From the NCBI GenBank assembly GCA_036873135.1, contig JAPTYO010000013.1, positions 18,287,901 through 18,351,900 of the forward strand: 64,000 nucleotides of DNA. The letters are read 5' to 3'. The translations under genes and the position numbers were made by a program. Source of the stretch: Clarkia xantiana subsp. parviflora. Lineage: Eukaryota > Streptophyta > Magnoliopsida > Myrtales > Onagraceae. Positions 32,417-43,516 of this stretch are shown here, in pieces; the first letter of the stretch is position 1; each line of letters opens with the position of its first letter. The notes under the pieces are model-generated. The model did not search any database, was not told the DNA's origin, and worked only from the letters and a program-made list of their open reading frames with translations.

Positions 32417-33056
32417 TTCGGCACTAGTTAAATATATACATATTTATTGCCAAGATTCTATCTATAAGACAAAATCAATTAACAATATATATATATATAT
32501 ATATAAAATTTCAGTTTACATATATATAATATATTATATATACTGTCAATATCTTTAATAGGTAAACAAATAACTGACAATATATTTTCTCAATCTTTTA
32601 GGTAACTAAATCTATCAATAATATCTATAAACCTATTTAAATATTTAGATATATTGATAGTGATATATATTTAATGGTCCAATTATAGATATATTGTTAC
32701 CTTAATTAAAAATTAAAATATGGCAAACAATATTATTTTAAAATCTGGCCGAAATTTTATCCTTAGTGACTAAGAAATTAAAAATTTTACCTTGTAAATT
32801 CACTAAGGTTTTCGGCCATAAACATGAAATTGGGAACTAGTGGTCAAATTTTAAGATCAAATTTTAATAAGATCTACAATCCAATGTTTGATTTTAATAA
32901 ATATTACCTTTTTCTTGAAGATCATGAACATAATATTAACCAAGAACATGAAAATTTCGGACCCATCATAAAAAATCCTTAAAAAATGCGAAAATTTTAA
33001 ATTCAATTTTAAAATTTTCGGTCCAAAATTTACAAAATGATGAACTCCTAACACTA
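31020..33056 (-). other. copia C2 untranslated leader
   Basis: Matches the C1 leader from gag side to PBS side (AACACATCGATGATTATG to AACTCCTAACACTAGC). (TA)n at 32390-32415 and 32488-32505; GGTTCGG-type block at 32000-32260. Confidence 0.8.
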
Positions 33057-33066
33057 GCTCTGATAC
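33057..33066 (-). other. copia C2 primer binding site, cut by G3
   Basis: Plus strand GCTCTGATAC, the first ten bases of GCTCTGATACCA. The G3 LTR starts at 33067. The expected TSD is GATAC, with its partner outside the window. Confidence 0.85.
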
Positions 33067-33480
33067 TGTTGCGTCCTGGATGAACTGAGTTGTGGGGACG
33101 CGTCTGTCTGAATGGTTGAGCGGGTTTTCGGGTTGTAACCCTTCGTCTGAAAGAGGTTTGTGCCACTGACGAGTGTTCGGTTGAGTCTCGGAAGGGTTTG
33201 TGTCTCAAAGAGCGGTTGTGTCTCAAGCGGCGTCTGAGTCTCAGAAGGCGGTGGTCTGTGCACAAGTCCTGACGTCTGGGGCGTCGATTCCTGCACAAAG
33301 GACCGGTGCTAGCACGGAAAGGGGGGGGGGTGCTAGCGGAGCCCTCTCCGATGCTTAAGTCACTATAAGGGTAAAAGGGTAATTCTAGAGAGAGTAAGTT
33401 TTTCTAGAGAGAAGTCAGAGCTCAAAATACCAAAGTTGGGCAAATGAGAGGATGTGTGAAAATGGGTGGCCAAGGCCTCC

Positions 33481-33488
33481 TATTTATA
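33481..33488 (-). promoter_or_regulatory. TATA box of G3 LTR
   Basis: TATAAATA on the minus strand, in the context TATTTATAGG as in G1. Confidence 0.7.
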
Positions 33489-33639
33489 GGCTTCCTTGGG
33501 ACCGGACCCGGTTTTAAAGCGGTTTGATGACGGTTCAAAAGCAAGCGGTAACCGTTATCAATATTGGCAATGCGCGAACTTGACTTCTCTACACGTAACG
33601 GTAATCACGTAATCGGTAATCGCGCAATACCCGTAGTGC

Positions 33640-33740
33640 AATCCGGAGGTCCGGATTGCAAGCAACCCGGACGTCCGGGTTGCATTTGCAATCCGGACCT
33701 CTGGATTGCTTTGCGCAATCTGGAGGTCCGGTCCGGACGC
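33640..33740. repeat. tandem palindromes in G3 U3
   Basis: Units CAATCCGGAGGTCCGGATTG, CAACCCGGACGTCCGGGTTG (perfect) and CAATCCGGACCTCTGGATTG, then a degenerate fourth, spaced by 3-6 bases. Confidence 0.88.
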
Positions 33741-33863
33741 GCGTAACGCGCTTCAGGACCGTTTTGACCATTTGGGAGACGTTTTTCAAGTCGAGATGTA
33801 ATTTTGACGTGTTTACGAGGCCCGAAACATAAATACGAACTCGAATTGGGCACATATCAATCA

Positions 33864-33875
33864 CTTGCCCCCGAG
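33864..33875 (-). other. G3 polypurine tract
   Basis: CTCGGGGGCAAG on minus beside the LTR; compare CTCGGGGGCATG in the other Tat elements. Confidence 0.82.
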
Positions 33876-34554
33876 TCAAGTAACGGTTTAAAACCTTTCT
33901 TGACTCTATTTTAAGTTAGGATACGTGTCCAATTTGAGTTTGACGCTAACCTTCCGGTTTTGATTGTTGGTTGGGCGTAGAAATCTTGATTTCGCCCGTC
34001 CTTTGATTTTCCGACCGAATGACTTTATTTCCTGTCTTCACGGTTAGTGCAATAGAGAATGCATATATATAACGTGCATACATGATTATCGCTAGGGATA
34101 TAAGCAATTAGGAATACGTCATGCGGACATGCTTCTATCAACGTGTATGCACAAGTAACGGTTATGGCAAGAACGTAATTACGTGACGCAAGAAATATAA
34201 TCCGTATACTTCTAAAACGACTTAGTGATTATCAAATCATGAATCATGCGATATGAAAACATACGTGTAGAATGACGTGTTTGATACGTGCAATACCAAA
34301 ATAATCATGTATGTAGGAGTAAATACTTAGAAGAGGGCGGAGTATACCGTAAGCACTTAGGTGTGGGTGTAAGTGCATTACTCCTTTGATCCTTATCGCC
34401 AAGGAATCTCTTGGAAGTAGTCGTTTGTTGCCTTGATGCCTTAAGAGAAATATTTTCTTAAGTGTTGTCGTGTTTGCTCTTCGCGGTTCGTCACATTAGT
34501 CGCACCGCTTGCATGATAGCTTCTTGGGACGTTGGCCACTTTTGTTGCACGTAT

Positions 34555-34675
34555 CCATTTTGCTATGCGCGTTGACTTTGCTATGCGCGTTGACTTTTGC
34601 TATGCGCGTTGACTGTTGCTATGCGCGTTGACTTTTGCTATGCGTGTTGACTTTGCTATGCGCGTTGACTTTTTT
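34555..34675. repeat. G3 short tandem repeat
   Basis: Six copies of about 20-22 bp, TGCTATGCGCGTTGACTTT; the unit carries the GCGCGTTGAC core. Confidence 0.92.
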
Positions 34676-34875
34676 GGTTGTATGTTGGTAATGATAGCTT
34701 AGGCGATGTATTGTTGAGCATCATGTATAGACCGTCGGTCGTTGCCTGCAAACATGTTAAAACACTTAGAAAATATTTAAACGATATCTAATGCTTGTTA
34801 CCATAGATGTCGTCGTATGAGCTTTGTCGATGAGCGTCATAGGTGTGCTTAGAAGGCATAGCTACTTGTTGTATG

Positions 34876-35292
34876 CAATCCATCTTTGTCGACATGTATG
34901 TACGTACATGGAAACACTTAGAAAATATTTTTTTCTTGTTGACATGTATCCCTGTCGACATGTATGTATGTACATGGAAACACTTAGAAAATATTCTCTC
35001 CTTGTCGACATGCATCCTTGTCGACATGTATGTACGTACATGGAAACACTTAGAAAATATTTTCTCCTTGTCGACATGCATCATTGTCGACATGTATGTA
35101 CGTACATGGAAACACTTAGAAAATATTTTCTCCTTGTCGACATGCATCCTTGTCGACATGTATGTACGTACATGGAAACACTTAGAAAATATTTTCTCCT
35201 TGTCGACATGTATGCACGTACATGGAAACACTTAGAAAATATTTTCTCCTTGTCGACGTGCATCCTTGTCGACATGTATGTACGTACACTGT
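34876..35292. repeat. G3 tandem array of about 63 bp
   Basis: About seven copies of a unit with GACATGTATGTACGTACATG, then AAACACTTAGAAAATATTTT and CTTGTCGACATGCATC. Each has the palindrome TGTACGTACA and repeats of GTCGAC. The five ORFs here on both strands are period artefacts. Confidence 0.93.
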
Positions 35293-35589
35293 GTGTGCGT
35301 ATTTTCCCCCGCACTTAGAATCTTTTCACCATCCCTGGCTATGTATGTTGTATCCGTATGCTTGATGCGAACACATGTTATATGCCAACTCCTGATAATA
35401 TGCTGACACGTGGTTGTATGCTGACATCTTGCAATATGCTGACTATCATCCTGAGCAAAGTACTTAGAAAATATTCCACCATTGTAATCTTGTATGCTGC
35501 GAGTATGAGCTCGGTGTTGTCATACAAGGTTAATGTGTTGAAGAGGTTGCCCCCCCTTGCGTGCTGCTTGTTACTTGTTGCACGAAGAC

Positions 35590-36170
35590 TAACGAGTCTT
35601 GTACGTACATGGTTGTCTCACATGGAGCGTCTGTTGCATAAATGCTTGCATAAGTGTTGGTGCGTTTTTACGCACTGACTGGATTGTTGGTTGCATTTTC
35701 CAGGATATCAGATCTTGCTGTCCTCTTGTCAGAATTAGTCTTCCCACGGCTGTTACCATGAGTAAGTCCACTATCTCCATCTTGATGGGAAAAAACATGT
35801 CTTTGCAGATAGCTGATGTGTACCGAAATCCATTTGTTGGGAGGAATGTCCATACAAGTGCCCCCGCTACTCTGGAGTCTTCGGACACGGTCGCGGTAAA
35901 GGGCTTGTGAGTAAGACGTCTCATTGTATCTTCTTTGAACTTGTTAATTTTCCAAGTTATTGCTGGCTGCAACTTCTGTTTTTAGCATAATTTTTGAAAG
36001 ATCCGACATAGGGGCGTGTTCCTCGAGCGATTCTTAGTTCTTTATGCCGAGCATGACCGTGCTAATTCTTTCTTGTGATGAAGGAAATAGAGTTGAGGGT
36101 TGTGCAGTGGTGTCTTCTGCCCCCCGGTCGAGGGACCGACCCAAGGAGGAGCGTTACTCCTACTGAGGTA
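35590..36170 (+). pseudogene. possible antisense ORF exons in G3
   Basis: Opposite to G3. A block at 35704-35906 follows an AG (CATTTTCCAG) and ends at GTGAGT. A second block (about 36040-36167) encodes S-S-A-P-R-S-R-D-R-P-K and ends GAG|GTAAGT. This resembles the A-P-Q-P-R-G-R / A-P-Q-S-K-V-R block of the antisense exons in G1, G2 and G4 at the same relative place. A joined frame could not be followed through, so exon limits are tentative. Confidence 0.4.
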
Positions 36171-38666
36171 AGTATTTGTTGATTGCTGATTTTGATGCCC
36201 GTATTGCTGATTGTCGCCCTTATGTTGGAGAGCTATGTTGTGCTGAATGTTGAAACAATCATTCTTGTCGTGTTGTTTGTGTGGATGACGACATTGCATA
36301 TGATATTGACATTGTGAACTCTTTGCCATAAGTCCTTAGAGATGATGTTAACTCTTGGTTGCTGTCGGGCTGTCTGCTTCCAGCATGTTGAACCCTTTGT
36401 GAATGGGTTGATGTTGATAATTCTTTGTTCATGCCTTTGCTTGCTTGATATTTCGTCACCTGAACCTGTTTTCAATAATAATCATGTGATAACTTGTTAG
36501 TAATATTTCATACCTTGAGTTATCTATACCGTCCATATGCTTTGGACATGGAAGATGGGATAGATATCCTTAGATGATGAACATGATGTCCGTACTTGCG
36601 ACTGTATGAGGTTCATTGTTGAGTGTTATGATCGCCCCTCTTGGTTAGATTCCAAGGCATGGCAAGATGGATAGAGCATAGGATGTTGCGACTTGCGCAT
36701 TGTAGGTTTTTGTTTGATGTGGATGACTAGTAATCATAGATGTAGTCTCCGCAGGCGTGACCATTAGCCACTTCTTGATTGATGATTTGAGATTCTCCCA
36801 TGATTGCTTGCATGATGCATTACGCATGTTGCCCTTTTTTTCTGAATAGCTTGCCGCAATATATGTTACAACCTGCCAAGTATTTTGCGTATAGCAATAT
36901 TTCTTAACAAGTGGTGTATTTGAAAGGTGTTATCTTGGCTAAGCAAGATACTAGTTTATACCGTCTCTTAGTTCCACTCTAAGGCGACGTTGTAAAAGAC
37001 TCGACTTGTAAATTTTATGAGTTTTAAACAGGGTGCGCACCTGCCAGCGTGTATCAACCCGCGTTGGGGAAGCATACGTAAAAACATTTTAGTTTTTGAA
37101 GAAGTATTTTGTGAACCCTAAAAAGCTTGTTGATAAAATATTTGAAAAAATATTTTGGCATTGAACGTGATACGCACAAAAAACCGTGTTGATAAAATAT
37201 TTGGAAAGGTGTTTGAGATATAAAATATTTGATAAAATATTTGACAAAATATTTGGTAAAATATTTGAAACAATATTTGTGATACATGATTCCTGCGTCC
37301 AGGGACCATGTAACACTTTTTGAAAATATGAATTGTGATGCATGCTTTCTGCGTCCAGGAACCATGCAACACAGTTTGAAAATCTGTAGTACGGAATTGT
37401 CATCTAACAAGAGGACTTTTACCGTAAAGAGTGAACCCTTTAAACAGGAATTCACAATATGGGATTGTCGTCTAACAAGAGGACATTCGCCATAAAGAGT
37501 GAACCCTTTAAACAGGAATTCACACTTGTTGTAGCGTGGGGTCGTTGTCTAACAAGAGAACTTCCGCCACTTATGGGGTGATCAGTCCCGTATTGTATTT
37601 GCCCATCCTGTTCTGAATCCAGGGAATGGCTACGAACATGAGGATTTGCCTCTAACAAGAGATGTCACAGCATGTCATTTTTAGAAGCAAACATGGAGTT
37701 TATCTCTACAAAGAGGATACCACAACATGCTACTTTTGATAATAGGCCTTGGTGTTAATCCAAGATATTGCTTGTAGTTGACGTCTCTTGAATAGTCGTC
37801 ATTTTGATAGATAATCCGCAGGTTGTTATTGCGGTATATAAGTTGATTGTGCACATAGCTTGATGGCTTTGTGTTGCCGGCATCTTCTTGAGATAGACGC
37901 CTATGTTATGAATGGAGAAATAAACTCCCTGTTGGTGTAGATAATAGATATGTTGGTGTTGTATACCATAAATCCCTCCTTAAACACAATGCTTAGTTTA
38001 TATTGTTGAAGTAGATTTTTGTGCATAGGTTACTACTTGGCGTAATTCCTGTGTAGTAATCGTAGTATAGCATGTACCTACGAGCAGAGTTACTTTTGTC
38101 AGATAATCGCAATTTTTATAACTTTGCAAAAGTATGAAGTCATGAAATTTTCTTTTTATAAATCCCTTGTCTGTGTAGGAAATCATGATAGGTATGTATA
38201 TATGTTAGGTAGAATGCCGAGCACTTGTTAGCTTGGTGCCCCCCAAGTCACTTGGCAGTTGTATCGCTGTTTCCTGATTGTTTATATTGTTTCATCTTCT
38301 AATAGTGCATGATCTGTCCTTGTGTAATGCCCCCGCCTTGTTTCTTATTGCGACACGACTTTAAGTCTTGTGCGTATAAAATGCTTGAGACTTTGTGTTG
38401 TTGACGCGAGTAATATGTGCGTAGTTGTTACTTGGCGTTATTCCAAGGTAATGCGTCATAATAATGTACCTACGAAAGTAGATTTAACCTTTATTAGATA
38501 TTTAGAGTTCGCACAATGGATTACAAGAAACCCTCTACTGACCACTTCTTTTGACAAGTACTGAGGCTAATAAGCATGAGTTGTACTTAATCTTAAAAAG
38601 ATTTAAAATAGATATGCGAAAAAGGAGATAAGGAAGATAAAGGGATTGCTGATGTGTTTGACGTCC
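36171..38666 (-). other. G3 decayed internal region with local repeats
   Basis: No domain recognised. It holds AAAATATTTG repeats (37125-37285). Duplicated blocks of about 65-75 bp with CTGCGTCCAGG and TCTAACAAGAGGAC lie at 37290-37680. A GGTGCCCCCCAAGTCACTTGG block lies at 38238-38258. A dispersed repeat of TACTTGGCGTAATTCC is at 38033 and 38425. Confidence 0.55.
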
Positions 38667-39944
38667 TCATAGGTGATTTGTTGGCCAGTTGACTCTGCCA
38701 CGTGCCACATAGTTTCTCAATGCATCTAGCGTGTTGAATTCTTCAATCTCCACCTTTGGGGATGAATAAAAGTTGATGTCATGCCCCCAAGTTTTACTTT
38801 GCTTGTGTTGTTCTTCAATATCTTTGCCAAGGAAGGTAGTCGTTGGCTCAAGTGGGCGGTGAAGTTTGTTTTCCGGGAGTTTGAGATTTGCTTCTTCCGC
38901 CTTCATACTCCAAAGATTGTATAAGTCGTCACAATTGGTTCCATATGTGACGTTGTTTTTCTGGCGTTTGGTGATAGGTGGATTATCATTCGCCTTTTCT
39001 TTTCCCATGCCTTTTTCTGAAGACTTCACATGAGGCTTCCTTTGATGCTTATTGCCTTGGTCGATATACTTCTTCATTTTTCCTTCTAAAATTAAGCTGT
39101 TTACGTGAAACCTTAGTCCAACACAGCTTTCGGTTTCGTGGCCGTATACTTCATGATTTTCACACAATTTGCTTTCATCTTTTCCCAATGGTCCCTTGTG
39201 GAATTTGGATGGTTTTTTCCACAGCTTGGTTTCTTTCATTTCCTTCAAGATGACAGATAACGGTGTGTTCAATGGAACACTTTTGGCGAGATTGGACTCT
39301 TTGATCCTTTGGGCATTTGACTGGAATGGCCTCTTTTGTTGTGGTTGTCTCTTTTTCCAGGAGACGTGTATCTCCTTTTTAATTATTGCCTTCAAGGTTC
39401 TTGTTGTCAATCCCGTGATTGGGACGTCATCGTCACTAACAGGTTTTTCCCGTCCCTCCTTGTGACAGATGTCAGCATCGTCTTGGCTTGTCCTTGTGGA
39501 AGGACCTTCTTTGTGTATTTTGGATGACTCTGCTTGAGTCTTCTTTGGAGGGCTGTCGCCTTGATCGAAGAATTGCTTTAATTTGCCTTTGAGGACGAAG
39601 CTGTTAATGCGGTTACGTAGGCTGACACAGCTGTCCGTTTCGTGGCCGAAGACCTCGTGGTTTTCACACCACTTGTCTTTGTCTTTCCCCAGCGGACCTT
39701 TTCTGAAATTGTTCAACTCTTTCCACATGTTCGCATCTTTCATCTCTCTCAATATCACGGATAGCGGGGCATTCAAAGGAATGCAGTCAGCGAGGTTTAC
39801 TTCTTTTGGCTTCTCGAAATCTCCTTGAAAAGGTCTTTTTGGCTGAAGCTGCCAATTTCTTCCTTGCTGACCGCTTGAGGGCGGTTTTGCTTGATTCTGC
39901 TTTGGGGGTTGTTTCCATGCCTCTTTTTGGTGTCGTGCTATCAC
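38667..39944 (-). CDS. gag: G3 gag C-terminal part with duplicated zinc-knuckle block
   Basis: 425 open codons, unusually long for a broken element. Two homologous blocks, residues 36-129 and 204-297, each run K-R-P-F-Q, then V-P/I-P-L-N-x-P-L-S-V-I-L, then G-P-L-G-K-D, then C-E-N-H-E-V-x-G-H-E-T-x-S-C, then L-x-G-K-(L/M)-K-x-(F/Y). The motif is CX2HX4HX4C, the usual nucleocapsid finger of Tat/Athila gag, and it normally occurs once. The linker between blocks is Lys/Glu/Ser-rich. The C-terminal ~100 residues have Y-G-T-N-C-D-D-L-Y. The start at 39944 is arbitrary because gag continues upstream with frame breaks. Confidence 0.72.
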   Translation of the reverse strand: MIARHQKEAWKQPPKQNQAKPPSSGQQGRNWQLQPKRPFQGDFEKPKEVNLADCIPLNAPLSVILREMKDANMWKELNNFRKGPLGKDKDKWCENHEVFGHETDSCVSLRNRINSFVLKGKLKQFFDQGDSPPKKTQAESSKIHKEGPSTRTSQDDADICHKEGREKPVSDDDVPITGLTTRTLKAIIKKEIHVSWKKRQPQQKRPFQSNAQRIKESNLAKSVPLNTPLSVILKEMKETKLWKKPSKFHKGPLGKDESKLCENHEVYGHETESCVGLRFHVNSLILEGKMKKYIDQGNKHQRKPHVKSSEKGMGKEKANDNPPITKRQKNNVTYGTNCDDLYNLWSMKAEEANLKLPENKLHRPLEPTTTFLGKDIEEQHKQSKTWGHDINFYSSPKVEIEEFNTLDALRNYVARGRVNWPTNHL

Positions 39945-40345
39945 GTACGGGTTGCATGAGCGTGCAGCTTCGTGCCTTGGCTGTTGCTACTGGAAGGTAC
40001 CTTCCGTCCCCTCTATTCTTTGGTGCAGTGTGTCTTGATGACTTGTGACTCGAGACTTTGTCCCTATCGTCTCAACTTGTTCGTTGATTGGAGGCAGAGA
40101 AGGTGATGGGTTGACACCTTTGTATTGGAAGGCTCCTTGGTCGCGTTGTGCGGAGGATGCATTTCTTGTTGGAGTGAAGAAAGCATTGGATGTGGCAACA
40201 GGGATGTGGAAGGATCCAAGTTGTCTTCTTATCGGCTTCTGTGAGGTTATGGGCAAGGCGTTGTGGTATGCAACGTGCTCCTTGTCTTTTGATGGTACCA
40301 AAACACTCTATAACCAAAAATTTAATTGTAGTCTCACATAGTGAG
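39945..40345 (-). pseudogene. G3 gag, upstream remnant
   Basis: Minus-strand open stretch 39987-40301, Ser/Thr/Pro/Gln-rich, leading into the gag frame at 39944 after a frame break. Capsid motifs not identified. Element sequence ends near 40345 without PBS or LTR. Confidence 0.45.
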
Positions 40346-42395
40346 AGTTTCTTTTTGTTTCTCGAATCTATATACCGTCTACTGTGTGTTAGCTATTATA
40401 CGAAACTACTAATGTTTCCAAAATGAAATTACATAATTAAATTACTTTTTTTTGTTATTTCCAAAATATAAATGTAATATATATAATTTTAGTATTTTAT
40501 GTACAAATAAACATTACAATAAACTGTAATGATAGACTGTACAACCTTGTGTCAGCCAAAATTCCAAAAATAATCACAATGGCACAACATGTAATACTTT
40601 CCAACTATATAACTGATATGCTTGCACACACACACATCCAGTCATTCCGACATTGAAATTCGAGTTTTCAGTAATATCCATAATTAAAAGGAGGGAGAAA
40701 AGAGTGAGACGAAATGAGGGGGAAATATGAATTCACTTGCTCCAATTAGTTTGAATTTCAATTTTGTTTCTGACATACAGACTCTGTCTGTTCCTCTCCC
40801 TTACTACCACAGTCTTCTCCTCCATTCACCATGCTTCTCATATCCAGTGGTCGACCAACCACAGTAACATCAAAGTAAGGTTAAATCGCAATCTGCTCGA
40901 TTTCCCATCCTGCTATTCCGCATAACACGCTACTAACTATGTGTATTTTTTTTATGTCTGATTTGTTTGTCTACTCATGTTTAAATACCTTACTTTGGCG
41001 ACTTAAGGCAGGGTCTACATCACCATTAACTTATACAACGTGTACATCTACATAAGAGCATCTACATGAGCAGATCTTCCCGGAGAGACTGTTCAATCTT
41101 ATTGGCTTGCAGGTTTTGAACTTTGTAGTCTCAATTTTTTCAATAACCAACGTCTTTCAGTTGAAGAAATAAATGTATTATAACTAACAATTGTCTTTTC
41201 GTTCTGTTCTTTTTTTGTAGCGAAGCACATCATCAAACCGAGTTTTGATCTGACAACTGATATGGCAAGTATAAAACAATGCGAAGACACAAATGTATTA
41301 TACCTGTAAAAGTACAGAAATATGTTATGTCAACATATACTCGAACTGAAAAGTTGCTGTTCAGTAATTTATTGTAAAAACAATTTGTAAAATGTGTTAC
41401 GAATGTATGGATACATTATTTGTTTACATATGATTTTGTTTAACCTACGGGAACTTGCACGCATTAGCAAATTCCATCAATATGACTTGAACCCATCCGA
41501 TTCTACATGTGTTGTGTCGAAACAATATTTGGCATATCAGCAAGTGGCTATTAGCAACAGAAACATGCGGTTGTAAAGTTAACATTCAGGATTGTCCGAC
41601 ATTACTGTGAATGCATTATATAGCAACTCATTTTTACACGCAAAAACCATCTATTTGATCTGAACTAATCAAGACCAAAGCCTAACATTGGAATCACATA
41701 CGGTGGTGCTGAACATCACAATTTCAATTCACCTAACACCGACTCGCCAGAATACCTTTGAAATCGAGTGTAGGTTTGCTAAATGACGACAACGAATATT
41801 CGTAAATGTCTCCTGTAGTTGTATTTTGGGTCGATGTCCGAATAACTGAAGACATCATACTCCAACGAGCTTATGCAACTGCAATGGAAGGTTTCAGTAC
41901 TAACTGAATGAGTGACTAAATGTGCGTATATTAACGTTTGCCTAATGGAATTCTAAGGACTTTCATCAGAAACGAAAAATCAGCTGCTAAACACACATAT
42001 TCAGGAACACCAGGTTGTAGCTACCTAAGACAGCTTTAGCACCGGCCAATTGGAGTCGAGAGGGCGGAAGCGCAGCCTCCTAGACTTTTGTGGACACCCT
42101 TGCGTCAGAAGGACAGCGGTCGGAAAATTTAACGCCAAATTTAATATACCATCCCCTTCTCGACGGATATATCCCATAGGCAATGTTTGACGACCGCATT
42201 TTCCGGTCAGGAACGATTCTGACCGCGTTCCGTCTCTTGTTTTAACGAGAGGCCATATCCGATGAAAAACAGACGTAACTGACCTTCTCCGTTAGGTTTC
42301 CGACCGATTTGACCTATAGGCAAAACCGATTTTTCTTCTAATGTTGGTATTGATACGAATAGATCATATTTCATCGTAAGTTGGGCACCAAATGT

Positions 42396-42431
<36 letters not shown>

Positions 42432-43510
42432 GTTAATATTTCCCTATTAATGCTAAGGAAATAAATTTCATTAGAAATGAAATAGTGAATTAGGAGATAC
42501 AAAAAATTGAAGAAATCAAATGAAGAAATCGAGCAAAATTTCTAAAAGTACCATCAGGATACAATTATAATTAAAACAATCGTCAAAATTTTCACATATA
42601 TTGCCTTAAGTATTAATGTTAGATTGTATATATATATAAAATAATAAGATTCTAAAAATCTAATTATGATAATTTAGCTATATTATGAAAAGATATGATT
42701 CAATCCGTTGAATTATGGGAATCATGCATATTCGATGTAGAAAATGGATGACGACGATGTTATAAGAGCATGGTGGCACCCATGTCGCCTGCAGGGGCTC
42801 GTTATGGCAAAGGTTTCTTATCTACTGACGTGGCTATCTTCAGTTGGTTGCACTAGATTTCTTTGCTTGCGTGTCATGTCTTCTTTTTTTTTTTGTTTTT
42901 GCCAAAGTCATGTCTTTTTAATTGGTTGGTGAATCATGGATATATATAAATATATATATATATATACACGATGGATGAGGGTGAGAGAAAGATGTTTTAT
43001 TTATTTATTTTGTAAGTGTTACTTTTATACGGTTTAGCTTTAGTAAGTTTGATTAATTTGGCAATTTGATTTTCTTTTGGAATGATTTTTGATCTTGGAT
43101 TTAACGGGACAACATCTTAATTATACTAGACTGTTAGTAATAGTAGGTTGATATGAGCAGTGTATGAATCGTTTCTTCAAATGTGTGATATGTTTATAAC
43201 TAAAATAAAAACTCGAACATTATGGCATGAGTTAAATATGTCAATATTTTGTTTTGCCACTAAAGATATCACTTATAAGTAATAACACATTCTTTTTTGT
43301 TAATTTTTTTTTAAATTTATATTTATAGTGTTTTGTTTCCCGGGTGTCTTTTGTGGGTTTCATATGAGTGGTTGTAGGATATCATACGTTGATGTTATTA
43401 CGTTCTCACACTTTATCGATTAGAAAATCAACATAATACATTATTGACTGACCATTTTCTCCATCTATCTCCTCCTTATCTCTTCCATTATACTGAACGC
43501 AAAGATACAA
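40346..43510. other. AT-rich region with no supported gene
   Basis: Short ORFs only. It has (CA)n at 40624-40635 and (TA)n at 42398-42428 and 42946-42966. A GC-richer stretch lies at 42030-42340 with no recognised domain. A possible exon start at about 40830 (ATG in CACCATGC, then a GTAAGG) was examined and not supported. Confidence 0.6.
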
Positions 43511-43516
43511 AATTGT

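Larger units (their letters stand above)
26583..33066 (-). mobile_element. Ty1/copia element C2, internally deleted
   Basis: 3' LTR at the left, then PPT, 3' UTR, RNase H, RT, linker and part of the SH3 region. Unassigned sequence replaces integrase, protease and gag. The long leader and the first 10 bases of the PBS close it on the right. The 5' LTR is beyond G3 and not in the window. Confidence 0.85.
33067..33863 (-). repeat. G3 3' LTR
   Basis: 797 bp, TGTTGCGTCC to TATCAATCA in plus view. TATAAATA on minus at 33481-33488. U3 has four tandem palindromes of about 20 bp (33640-33740), for example CAACCCGGACGTCCGGGTTG. The sequence differs from those of G1/G2/G4, but the position is the same. 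Confidence 0.88.
33067..40345 (-). mobile_element. Tat-lineage Ty3/gypsy element G3, truncated, non-autonomous
   Basis: The 3' LTR is on the left, followed by PPT, tandem arrays, a possible antisense ORF, a long decayed region and a gag C-terminus on the right. There is no pol, PBS or 5' LTR; homology ends near 40345 in AT-rich DNA. Its LTR ends (TGATTGATATGTGCCC), PPT, post-LTR block, antisense-exon block and GGTGCCCCCCAAGT block are diverged versions of those in G1/G2/G4, so it is a distant member of the same group. Confidence 0.82.

Noticed and set aside
34788..35318. Several overlapping ORFs over the G3 array, including 164 and 147 codons
   Set aside because: Produced by the ~63-bp period; the peptides are only repeats of the unit.
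40820..41300. Possible host gene: CACCATGC start followed by GTAAGG and T-rich stretches
   Set aside because: The first exon would have only about 15 codons, no convincing second exon follows, and no similarity to a known protein was recognised.
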